Of a stretch of DNA of 64,000 nt, positions 16,968-24,845 are shown piece by piece; the first letter of the stretch is position 1, and each line of letters starts with the position of its first letter. This stretch comes from Bacteroidota bacterium (GTDB lineage Bacteria; Bacteroidota; Bacteroidia; Bacteroidales; UBA12077): NCBI GenBank assembly GCA_020444275.1, contig JAHLLG010000002.1, positions 979,991 to 1,043,990 on the forward strand, given 5' to 3'. The notes below the pieces were generated by a model that was given only the letters and a program-made list of their open reading frames with translations, searched no databases and was not told the DNA's origin. Both the position numbers and the translations under genes were made by a program.

Positions 16968-17729
16968 ATGCAAAAGCACGAATCGAACACAGTTATTCAA
17001 GTCAACAACTTGAATAAAAAATATAAAAACTCTTTAGAGTTTGCTGTCAATAACCTTTCCTTTACCGTACAAAAAGGAGAAATTTTTGGTTTATTAGGTC
17101 CAAACGGAGCAGGAAAAACCACTACAATAAATATAATTACCGGAACCTTAAAACCCACCTCAGGTCAGGTAAACATTGCAAACCAGAGCATTAAACGTAA
17201 TTTTAACACTCTGAAACAAAAAATAGGAGTTGTTCCTCAGCAAATTGCTCTTTATCCTACATTAAACGTTTACAACAACTTACTGATTTTTGGAAATCTG
17301 TACGGAATAAAAAAACAAATTCTTAATAACAATATAAGAAAATACCTTAAAATCTTTGGCCTGGAACATAAGGTTAAAGCAAAAGTGAAACACTTATCAG
17401 CCGGAATGCAAAGAAGATTGAATATTATTGCCGGTCTTCTGCATAATCCCGAAATTTTAATACTGGATGAACCTACTGCAGGAATCGATGTGCAATCTAA
17501 GCAGTTTATAATTAATAATTTAATTCAATTAAACAAAGCTGGAACAACAATATTATATACATCGCACTATATGGAAGAAGCAGAAAAATTTTGTTCACAT
17601 ATAGCCATTATTGATAATGGTAATATTATAATACAAAATAAACCACAAAACTTAATTTCTCAGTATCCTGATTGCACTAACCTTGAGGATGTTTTCATCC
17701 ATATTACCGGTAAACAGTTAAGAGAATGA
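16968..17729 (+). CDS. ABC transporter ATP-binding protein (ABC-2 type exporter)
   Basis: A nucleotide-binding subunit of ~253 residues with Walker A GLLGPNGAGKTTTINIITG, Q-loop GVVPQQIALYP, signature LSAGMQRRLNI, Walker B LILDEPTAGID and H-loop TSHYMEE. It belongs to the class that energises ABC-2 exporters of drugs, lipids and glycolipids. ATG 16968 is preferred over an in-frame TTG at 16959. The gene follows the BtrH-like gene by 13 bases, and its end overlaps the permease start by 4 bases, so the three are almost certainly co-expressed. Confidence 0.92.
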   Translation: MQKHESNTVIQVNNLNKKYKNSLEFAVNNLSFTVQKGEIFGLLGPNGAGKTTTINIITGTLKPTSGQVNIANQSIKRNFNTLKQKIGVVPQQIALYPTLNVYNNLLIFGNLYGIKKQILNNNIRKYLKIFGLEHKVKAKVKHLSAGMQRRLNIIAGLLHNPEILILDEPTAGIDVQSKQFIINNLIQLNKAGTTILYTSHYMEEAEKFCSHIAIIDNGNIIIQNKPQNLISQYPDCTNLEDVFIHITGKQLRE

Positions 17730-18979
17730 ATATAAAAAAACTATTAATTCTTATATACAAAGATTTTCTCGTTTTATTAAATGATAGAGCGGGTTTAGGT
17801 TATATGTTTGTGCTGCCTGTGTTTCTGGTATTTATAATGGTTGTTATTCAAGATTCATCCTTCAAAGCGGTTAATGATTTCAATATTAACATTGTGATAC
17901 AGAACAGCGATAAAGATACCTTAGGTAATACGATTGTCAGAGAATTAAAGGAATCAGGTTATTTCACAATTAAGTTAGACACACAAAATAATAGATCAGA
18001 AATTGAAAATCTGGTTGCTAAAGGCGAATATAAAATTGGGATTATCATACCCGATAGTTCTACATATAAACTCAAAAAGGAAATTCTTAAAAATGTAAGC
18101 AAGGCTTTTTCATCGGGTAAATCACAAAAAACAAAACAGTCCGATTCTACCCGAATAGAAATATTCTTCGATCCGGTAACCCGGACCTCCTATAAGCGAA
18201 TGATCTTGAGCATGCTGGAATCACACAATCAAAAGGTTAAAAACCAGCTTCTAATGGAACAAATCAACAGAAGAGTACCCTTTATAAAATCAGATATTGA
18301 AGTACGCGATATTATAAGTTATAAAGAAAGTTATGCTTCCGTTGAAGATTCAAAGATTATCCCCAACTCAGTACAACATAATGTTCCGGCCTGGACGCTC
18401 TTTGCCATGTTTTTTATTGTTATGTCGCTGGCAGGAAATATGATCAAAGAGAAAGATGACGGTAGTTTTGTTCGTTTAGTTTATGCTCCTTTCCCATTAC
18501 ATTATTATCTGTTAGCTAAACTGATTACGTACATGATTATCGGATTAATTCAATTCATTTTAATGATTTTAATGGGAATGTATATATTACCCTTATTCGA
18601 TTTTCCCGCTTTAGACATTAGCAATAAATTTCTATCACTGTTTATTATTGGACTTTTTGCCTCGCTTGCAGCTGTAGGATTTGGAATCCTTGTTGGATCG
18701 TTCGCTAAAACATATCAACAATCGACAACACTGGGATCAATTGTTGTGGTAATTTTTGCTGCCATAGGAGGCGTGTGGGTTCCTGTATTTGCAATGCCTG
18801 CCTTTATGAGAACAATTAGTATTATTTCTCCTTTAAACTGGGGCGTAAAAGCTTTTCATAATACACTGGTTAGAGATTTATCGTATACTGAAAGTATGAC
18901 CGAAATAACATTACTAGCATTATTTTTTATCTTGTGTATGATAATATCTGCATTACGATTTAATATCAGGGATAATTAA
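17726..18979 (+). CDS. ABC-2 type transporter permease
   Basis: A 417-residue permease with the ABC2_membrane_3 layout. One N-terminal membrane helix (~22-40) precedes a large extracytoplasmic domain (~45-220). Five or six membrane helices follow (~225-410), including a conserved-looking AMFFIVMSLAGNMIKEKDDG segment with the permease coupling motif and the end IISALRFNIRDN. It overlaps the ATPase gene by 4 bases. The exported substrate is unknown; the operon suggests a modified small molecule or lipid made by the upstream enzymes. Confidence 0.9.
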   Translation: MNIKKLLILIYKDFLVLLNDRAGLGYMFVLPVFLVFIMVVIQDSSFKAVNDFNINIVIQNSDKDTLGNTIVRELKESGYFTIKLDTQNNRSEIENLVAKGEYKIGIIIPDSSTYKLKKEILKNVSKAFSSGKSQKTKQSDSTRIEIFFDPVTRTSYKRMILSMLESHNQKVKNQLLMEQINRRVPFIKSDIEVRDIISYKESYASVEDSKIIPNSVQHNVPAWTLFAMFFIVMSLAGNMIKEKDDGSFVRLVYAPFPLHYYLLAKLITYMIIGLIQFILMILMGMYILPLFDFPALDISNKFLSLFIIGLFASLAAVGFGILVGSFAKTYQQSTTLGSIVVVIFAAIGGVWVPVFAMPAFMRTISIISPLNWGVKAFHNTLVRDLSYTESMTEITLLALFFILCMIISALRFNIRDN

Positions 18980-19042
18980 CTCATATTCAACAAAAAATAT
19001 TTTGCATAATTCAAATAAAAAATACAATTTTGAATAACCGAC

Positions 19043-19072
19043 AAGAGAGAAAGTAAACCTTTCTCTTTTTTT
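19043..19072 (+). terminator. intrinsic terminator of the radical SAM/BtrH/ABC block
   Basis: An 8-bp stem (19046-19053 with 19059-19066) and a 5-nt loop are followed by seven T (19066-19072), 64 bases after the permease stop. It cleanly separates the block from the downstream S8 protease. Confidence 0.85.
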
Positions 19073-19106
19073 GATGTCGAATCAGTAAATTAAAACGTAA
19101 TAAAAC

Positions 19107-20699
19107 ATGAAAAAGACACTTTTATTGTCCTCAGCCTTGCTAATATCCTTTATAACACTAGCTCAGAATGAAGCTAAAAAGGATTCAACACAACAAAAAG
19201 AAGATATTTATCTTAACTGGTACAACAAATCACCTATTGATGACGAAATATTTGGTGCTGAAGTAGATAAAGCTTATCAAGAATTACTACAAGACAAAAA
19301 ATCATCTACTGTAATTGTTGCTGTCATTGATGGAGGTATTGACATAACGCACGAAGATCTGAAGAATAACATCTGGGTAAATACCGATGAAATAGCGGAT
19401 AATGGTATCGATGATGATAACAATGGTTATACCGACGATATCCATGGATGGAATTTCTTAGGTAATGCAGATGGTGAAAACATCTCTAATGAAACACTTG
19501 AAATTACCAGAATCTATAGAAGATATAAGGATAAAGATGATTTAACAAAAGAAGAAAAGAAACTTTATAAAGATGCCAAAAAACTCTATAAAAAAGAGTT
19601 AAGAATGGTAAATATGCAGAAAAAAGGTTTCGAAAAATTTAAGGACAAATACAACACAACCTATTCGAATATTACAGAAGCATTAGGTAAAGACACTCTT
19701 ACTATTCAGGATCTTGATAGTTTAAAAGAAATAAACAAGAAACTGAAAAAGGATATTAAATTCCAGTATCGCTTTGTTAAATACGGTTTTTCATCTGCCA
19801 TTTTTGATAAAATGGATGATATGGTAAATGAGAGATTAGACTACCACCTAAACCTTGATTTTAATCCACGAGAAATAATTGGTGATGATGTATCAAGTCT
19901 GTCATCTGCAAATGGAAATAACAATGTGTATGGACCAGAAGCTTTCCACGGAACGTTTGTTTCAGGAATAATAGCTGCAGAGCGTGATAATGAAATCGGA
20001 ATCAATGGAATTGCAAGCGATGTTCAGATCATGGCTTTAAAAGTAGTCCCTAATGGTGACGAGCGAGATAAGGACGTTGCCAAAGCAATTCGTTATGCTG
20101 TAGATAATGGTGCCAAAGTAATTAACATGAGTTTTGGCAAACAATTATCTCCTTATAAAAAGCTGGTTGATGAAGCAATTCTTTATGCCGAAGAGAATGG
20201 CGTATTACTGGTACATGCTGCTGGTAACGATGGTTTTAATATTGATAAGGTAAAACAATACCCAACCAAGAATGTTAGCGAAACAAAGCAGATCAGTTCG
20301 TGGATTACCGTAGGTGCTTCATCAATGAGTAATACAAAAGGATTTGCTGCCAGCTTTACAAATTATGGTAAAGAAATGGTTGATATTTTTGCACCGGGTG
20401 TAAGAGTAAAATCCTTAACTCCGGAAAGCAAATACGAAGTTGCTGACGGAACTAGTTTTTCGGCTCCGGTTGTTTCAGGTGTTGCTGCACTTGTATTATC
20501 ATATTATCCTGAACTATCAGCTAATGAGCTAAAAGATATTCTTTTAAAATCTGTAAATAATTATGCAACGTTAGAGGTAAATAAACCGGGTGATTATTCT
20601 AAGCGAAAAAAGACTGTTCTATTTGGCGATCTTTCTAAAACTGAAGGAATTGTAAGTGCTTATAAGGCATTAAAACTCGCTGAAGAATTTAGTAAATAA
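19107..20699 (+). CDS. secreted S8 family (subtilisin-like) serine peptidase
   Basis: A 530-residue protease with a Sec signal peptide (residues 1-19, ending FITLAQ). The catalytic triad is D75 in VAVIDGGIDITHEDL, H281 in FHGTFVSGII and S450 in GTSFSAPVVSG, with oxyanion Asn in HAAGNDG. The Asp-to-His distance is ~206 residues instead of about 30 in subtilisin. The insertion (~115-275) is highly charged and coiled-coil-like (KKLYKDAKKLYKKELRMVNM). A similar long insertion is seen in other Bacteroidota S8 proteases. There is no T9SS sorting domain, so it is periplasmic or exported by another route. Flanked by terminators, it is its own transcription unit. Confidence 0.92.
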   Translation: MKKTLLLSSALLISFITLAQNEAKKDSTQQKEDIYLNWYNKSPIDDEIFGAEVDKAYQELLQDKKSSTVIVAVIDGGIDITHEDLKNNIWVNTDEIADNGIDDDNNGYTDDIHGWNFLGNADGENISNETLEITRIYRRYKDKDDLTKEEKKLYKDAKKLYKKELRMVNMQKKGFEKFKDKYNTTYSNITEALGKDTLTIQDLDSLKEINKKLKKDIKFQYRFVKYGFSSAIFDKMDDMVNERLDYHLNLDFNPREIIGDDVSSLSSANGNNNVYGPEAFHGTFVSGIIAAERDNEIGINGIASDVQIMALKVVPNGDERDKDVAKAIRYAVDNGAKVINMSFGKQLSPYKKLVDEAILYAEENGVLLVHAAGNDGFNIDKVKQYPTKNVSETKQISSWITVGASSMSNTKGFAASFTNYGKEMVDIFAPGVRVKSLTPESKYEVADGTSFSAPVVSGVAALVLSYYPELSANELKDILLKSVNNYATLEVNKPGDYSKRKKTVLFGDLSKTEGIVSAYKALKLAEEFSK

Positions 20700-20721
20700 A
20701 ATATTTCAATATAAATGTAAC

Positions 20722-20750
20722 AAGCACCTGTTAAGTCAGGTGCTTTTTTT
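20722..20750 (+). terminator. intrinsic terminator of the S8 peptidase gene
   Basis: A perfect 9-bp stem (20722-20730 with 20737-20745) and a 6-nt loop are followed by a T-run to 20750. It starts 22 bases after the protease stop codon. Confidence 0.9.
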
Positions 20751-20786
20751 ATGGTATTCAATAAATAAAACAATATTTTAACAATT

Positions 20787-21347
20787 ATGAGTAAACGAGA
20801 ACAGATACTAACTACCACACTTAATTTAGTTGCTGAAATTGGTTTTCATGCCACATCTATTCCGCTAATAATTAAAAGGTCGGGAGCAGCAGCCGGAACA
20901 ATATATTATTATTTCAAGAATAAGGAAGAGTTAATTGACACCTTATATTCAGAGCTTAGAAAAGAGATGGCACATGCCATTATACAAAACATTGATGCTG
21001 ATATAACCTATAAAGAAAAGTTTATACTCATTTGGAAAAACTTATTTGCTTTTTATATTCAAAATCCTAAAAAATTTGAATTTCTTGAAGATTACGCCAA
21101 CTCACCGTTCATAAAAAAAGAGATTAAGGCAATTAATCGAAGGCATTATCAATCGGCTATCAATTTTTTCGAATCAGGCATTAAGCTCGGAATCCTGAGA
21201 GAACTACCACTTGATTTAATGATCAACACCGTTTTTGGAAATGTAGCTACCCTTTCCAGGATGGTTATTATGGAAGAAATTGATTTAACAGATCAGATAC
21301 TTCACGATTGCATGCAATCAAGCTGGGATGCAATAAAAATTAACTAA
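20787..21347 (+). CDS. TetR/AcrR family transcriptional regulator
   Basis: A 186-residue regulator. The N-terminal HTH (residues ~5-50) shows the TetR pattern: ILTTTLNLVAEIGFHATSI, then RSGAAAGTIYYYFKNKEELI. The C-terminal ligand domain is helical and divergent, so the inducer cannot be inferred. It stands alone between the S8 protease terminator and a bidirectional terminator shared with the convergent rubredoxin gene. Its target may be the efflux-type block upstream, but nothing in the sequence proves this. Confidence 0.88.
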   Translation: MSKREQILTTTLNLVAEIGFHATSIPLIIKRSGAAAGTIYYYFKNKEELIDTLYSELRKEMAHAIIQNIDADITYKEKFILIWKNLFAFYIQNPKKFEFLEDYANSPFIKKEIKAINRRHYQSAINFFESGIKLGILRELPLDLMINTVFGNVATLSRMVIMEEIDLTDQILHDCMQSSWDAIKIN

Positions 21348-21351
21348 AAAA

Positions 21352-21369
21352 ACAGTCCGTTAGGACTGT
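21352..21369. terminator. bidirectional terminator between tetR-like gene and rubredoxin
   Basis: A perfect 7-bp stem (21352-21358 with 21363-21369) has a GTTA loop, flanked by A-rich sequence on the left and TCTTTT on the right. It lies 4 bases after the TetR stop and 5 bases after the rubredoxin stop on the other strand. Confidence 0.75.
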
Positions 21370-21374
21370 ATCTT

Positions 21375-21530
21375 TTATAAAGGTTCGTAATCTTTTTTGG
21401 TTACACCACATATCGGACATTTCCAATCATCAGGAATATCTTCGAATGGTGTTCCGGCAGCAATACCACCAGGTATGTCGCCTACTTCCGGGTCATAAAT
21501 ATGACCACATACTTTACATTTATACTTCAT
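21375..21530 (-). CDS. rubredoxin
   Basis: A complete 51-residue reading frame. It begins [18 protein letters not shown] and contains [17 protein letters not shown], the two CxxCG knuckles that bind one Fe(SCys)4 centre. Typical rubredoxins are 52-54 residues, and the PEVGD and W-K-C-P-x-C landmarks are intact. It is a small electron carrier used by anaerobes for oxygen or peroxide detoxification and other redox steps. Its start lies 11 bases after the stop of the second CitF gene on the same strand, so the two are probably co-transcribed, which is an unexpected partnership. Confidence 0.93.
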   Translation of the reverse strand: MKYKCKVCGHIYDPEVGDIPGGIAAGTPFEDIPDDWKCPICGVTKKDYEPL

Positions 21531-21541
21531 ACTATTTCATT

Positions 21542-23107
21542 TTATGGTTTTACTTTTCTAACAGAATCTATAATTGTACCATCTACCCATTTAATCACCG
21601 CAACCAGCTCATCGTCAAAGTTGGCTTTAGCCGGCTTTCCGCAGATTTTTTCAGCCTCATCTTTTAGTTCTTCTATAGTTTTTATAGGTAAGGTAGAATC
21701 TTTCAATGCTTCAATTAAATCTTTTCGCTTAGGATTAATTGCAATACCCCGTTCTGTTACAATCACATCAATTAATTCTCCAGGTCCGCAAATGGTAGTA
21801 ACTTCATCGAGTATTACCGGAATTCGATCTCTGAACAATGGTATCGGTAATATAACTGTTTTAGAGAATAAACAATTTTGCCAACCTCCTATTCCATGCA
21901 GCAATAATCCATCGGAGTGTGTTACTACGTTTGCATTGAAATTAACATCCACCTCGGTAGCACCTAATATTACTACATCAACTAATCCGGCAAAGTTACC
22001 TTTCCCATGATAGTTATAACTTGTAAACGGACTGGTCCAAACATGATTTGGATTATCAGCCATAGATTGTACACCTTTTAAGTCGAAAGTTTGTCCATCC
22101 AATATATATTCTATTAATCCTTCTTCGAGCATGCTAACCAAGTATTTATTACTACCACCACGGGCAAACCTGGCTTTGATTCCTTCCTTTCGCATAATTT
22201 TAGCAAAGTAGTCGCCAACAGCTAACGAAGTGCCACCCGCTCCTGACTGAAAAGAGAATCCATCGCGAATAATTCCGGCTTCCCAACACAATTGCGCTGT
22301 CATTTCGGCCAACAGCAATCGATCAGGGCTTTTTGTTATTTGGGTTGTACCGGAAACTATTTTTTCAGGAATTCCAACCTGATCAACCTGAACAGTATAA
22401 TCTACATAATTTCCCTGAATCTGCCATGGAATACATGGGAAAGGCACCATATTATCGGTAACTACAATCACCTTGTCTGCATACTGCGAATCAGCCAAAG
22501 CAAAACCAAGCAATCCACTTGCTGAAGATCCATACAGTCCGTTTGCATTACCAAATGGATCGGCACAAGCAGCTCCAATGATTGCAATGTCAATTTTTAC
22601 TTCTCCATCCTGAATTGCCTGATAGCGTCCGCCGTGTGATCGAAGCACACCTAAACCACGCATTTTACCATACGAAGCAAACCGACCTAACGGACCGTTC
22701 ATACTTCCTTCAATATGATGAATAGTACCATCTTCAAGATATTGAATCAAATGTTCATGGCAAGGAAATGAAGCCGATGGAACCCAACGTAAGTCTTTTA
22801 CGCCAAGCTCTTTGGCAATATCAAAAATCTTATTGGCCAATAAATCACCATTTCTAAAGTGATGATGCGTGGAAATGGTCATTCCGTCTTTTAATCCGGC
22901 CTTAACCAATGCTTCCTTAAGCGATGTAACCTCTTTATTGCCATCTTCAGGAAAATCGGCACATGATACTATTTTCGGACCATGTTTTGATGTTTCAGGT
23001 TTAAATTTTCCCACACCTTGAAAAGGAACTTGTTTTTGGCCATTTACTTCGGTCGGTACCATTCTGCCAACCGCATTTTTTACCAGATCAGCATACTTTT
23101 TTGCCAT
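21542..23107 (-). CDS. citF: citrate lyase subunit alpha (citrate:acyl-ACP transferase), paralogue 1
   Basis: A 521-residue CitF. The family begins with the NAVGRMVPTEVNG block and retains GMTISTHHHFRNGDL, RIEGSMNGPLGRF-like (IEGSMNGPLGRFASYGK), SGAGGTSLAVG, ILGATEVDVNFN, LLHGIGGWQNCL and TICGPGELIDVIVTERGIAI. The alpha subunit exchanges acetyl for citrate on the acyl-carrier subunit. It aligns collinearly with the upstream copy at 23292-24845, roughly two-thirds identical by eye. A terminator-like hairpin separates the two, so this copy may have its own promoter and is followed by rubredoxin. Whether both copies act in one complex or on different substrates is unknown. Confidence 0.92.
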   Translation of the reverse strand: MAKKYADLVKNAVGRMVPTEVNGQKQVPFQGVGKFKPETSKHGPKIVSCADFPEDGNKEVTSLKEALVKAGLKDGMTISTHHHFRNGDLLANKIFDIAKELGVKDLRWVPSASFPCHEHLIQYLEDGTIHHIEGSMNGPLGRFASYGKMRGLGVLRSHGGRYQAIQDGEVKIDIAIIGAACADPFGNANGLYGSSASGLLGFALADSQYADKVIVVTDNMVPFPCIPWQIQGNYVDYTVQVDQVGIPEKIVSGTTQITKSPDRLLLAEMTAQLCWEAGIIRDGFSFQSGAGGTSLAVGDYFAKIMRKEGIKARFARGGSNKYLVSMLEEGLIEYILDGQTFDLKGVQSMADNPNHVWTSPFTSYNYHGKGNFAGLVDVVILGATEVDVNFNANVVTHSDGLLLHGIGGWQNCLFSKTVILPIPLFRDRIPVILDEVTTICGPGELIDVIVTERGIAINPKRKDLIEALKDSTLPIKTIEELKDEAEKICGKPAKANFDDELVAVIKWVDGTIIDSVRKVKP

Positions 23108-23233
23108 GGAATATTGGTTTATGTAATTTGTATTTTATGATTCAACGTAAATATACAATTATTTGGGTATGATAGAAAGTGGCAATATAATTTCTTATTT
23201 ATTATGCTAACAGTAAGCTCAGAAACGTAACAT

Positions 23234-23267
23234 AAAAAAAAGTGCCATAATCAAATTATGACACTTT
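23234..23267 (-). terminator. intrinsic terminator after the first CitF gene
   Basis: Arms 23239-23244/23262-23267 and 23246-23251/23255-23260 form a 12-pair stem with one mismatch and a 3-nt loop. It is followed on the minus strand by eight T (23241-23234). It lies 25 bases after the stop of 23292-24845 and 127 bases before the next CitF start. Confidence 0.78.
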
Positions 23268-23291
23268 GTGTTTGTAAGCTGTTGAATTATA

Positions 23292-24845
23292 TTAATCGAT
23301 AACTTTTCTAACAACATCAATTACAGTTCCATCAACCCATTTTATAGCTGCCACAATCTCATCAGATAAATTTGGCTTTTGCGATGGACCACAAATTGCT
23401 TCGGCTTCGGCTTTTAATTCTTCGATAGTTTTTATTGGTAAATTACTACCTTTCATTTTCTCAATTAAATCCTTACGTTTAGGATTAATAGCTATACCTC
23501 TTTCTGTAACAATAATATCGATCATCTCTCCCGGTCCGCAAATAGTGGTAACTTCGTCTTTAATTACAGGAATACGATCTCGGAATAATGGAATAGGCAA
23601 TATTACATTCTTGGCATGTAAACAGTTTTGCCAACCACCAATTCCGTGTAACAGATATCCATCGGAGTGTGTAGCAACGTTGCCATTGAAATTCACATCA
23701 ACCTCAGTAGCTCCTAAAATCATAATATCCATCATAGAGGTTAAATTTCCCTTAGAATGATAATTATAGGCATTAAATACAGGATATTGATGATGATTTT
23801 TGTTTTTATCGATACTTGCAACTGCATCCAGATCAAAAGCCTGTGCATCCATAATGTGTTCCATGGTTCCTTCTTCTAACATCTGAACCATATACTTCGT
23901 ACTACCACCAAAACCTAATTTAGATTTCCATCCTTTTTCTTTCAGTATCTGATGTACATAATGTCCTATTGCTAAAGAAGTTCCTCCTGCACCGGCTTGC
24001 ATGTAGCAGCCATCTTTCAGAATTTCACTTTCCTGTAAAAACCGGGCAGTTAGTTCAGCTATTAGCAAACGATCGGGACTCTTGGTAATTTGTGTTGTTC
24101 CGGAAACTATTTTCTCAGGAATACCAATTTTATCTACGACTACAACAAAATCTACGTAGTTGCCTTCGATTTCCATTGGCATATTTGGGAAATCGACTAA
24201 ATTATCGGTTACCACAATAACCTTATCAGCATATCTAAAATCGGCTGTTGCATAACCAAGAACACCACATGCCGAAGGTCCATTCAAAGCATTTCCATTT
24301 CCGAAAGCATCCGATGATGGTGCTGCCAAAACAGCTATGTCAATTTGAACTTCACCATCTTGAATTGCCTGAACACGACCACCGTGAGATCGTAAAACAG
24401 CCGTTCCTTTCATCTTGCCCTGCGATACAAAGCGCCCCAACGGACCATTCATACTTCCTTCAATTCGATTAACAACGCCACTTTCCAGGTGCTTTATAAT
24501 TGGTTCGTTACACGGAAACGATGCTGATGGAAACCACACCAGATCTTTTACTCCCATTTCAGCAGCAGTATCAAAAATAGTATTACTTACCAAATCGCCA
24601 TTACGCAAATGATGATGTGTAGAAATGGTCATTCCATCTTTTAAGCCGCATTTCTGTAGAGCTTCTTTTAATGATCCTATAACTTTATTACCATCTTCGG
24701 GATAATCTATAACTGTTGGAATAGGTGGTGCATATTTTCTTCCTGTTGGTTTGTGTTTTCCTATTCCTTTAAAAGGTATTACTTCCTTTCCATTTATTTC
24801 GGTTGGAACCATTCGTCCAACAGCATTTTTAACCAGCTTGCTCAT
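23292..24845 (-). CDS. citF: citrate lyase subunit alpha, paralogue 2
   Basis: A 517-residue CitF with the same landmarks as its neighbour: NAVGRMVPTEING, MTISTHHHLRNGDLVSN, IEGSMNGPLGRFVSQGK, QAGAGGTSLAIG, TEVDVNFNGNVATHSDG and GPGEMIDIIVTERGIAI. Its start lies inside the 3' end of the fused citDE gene (17-base overlap), which implies translational coupling. This copy is therefore the likely stoichiometric partner of the CitD-CitE fusion. The canonical operon order citD-citE-citF is preserved. No citC, citX or citG maturation gene is visible in the window. Confidence 0.93.
   Translation of the reverse strand: MSKLVKNAVGRMVPTEINGKEVIPFKGIGKHKPTGRKYAPPIPTVIDYPEDGNKVIGSLKEALQKCGLKDGMTISTHHHLRNGDLVSNTIFDTAAEMGVKDLVWFPSASFPCNEPIIKHLESGVVNRIEGSMNGPLGRFVSQGKMKGTAVLRSHGGRVQAIQDGEVQIDIAVLAAPSSDAFGNGNALNGPSACGVLGYATADFRYADKVIVVTDNLVDFPNMPMEIEGNYVDFVVVVDKIGIPEKIVSGTTQITKSPDRLLIAELTARFLQESEILKDGCYMQAGAGGTSLAIGHYVHQILKEKGWKSKLGFGGSTKYMVQMLEEGTMEHIMDAQAFDLDAVASIDKNKNHHQYPVFNAYNYHSKGNLTSMMDIMILGATEVDVNFNGNVATHSDGYLLHGIGGWQNCLHAKNVILPIPLFRDRIPVIKDEVTTICGPGEMIDIIVTERGIAINPKRKDLIEKMKGSNLPIKTIEELKAEAEAICGPSQKPNLSDEIVAAIKWVDGTVIDVVRKVID

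Noticed and set aside
21501..22010. 169-residue plus-strand reading frame
   Set aside because: It lies antisense to the well-supported rubredoxin and citF genes and shows no family motifs; it is a shadow frame of conserved coding sequence.
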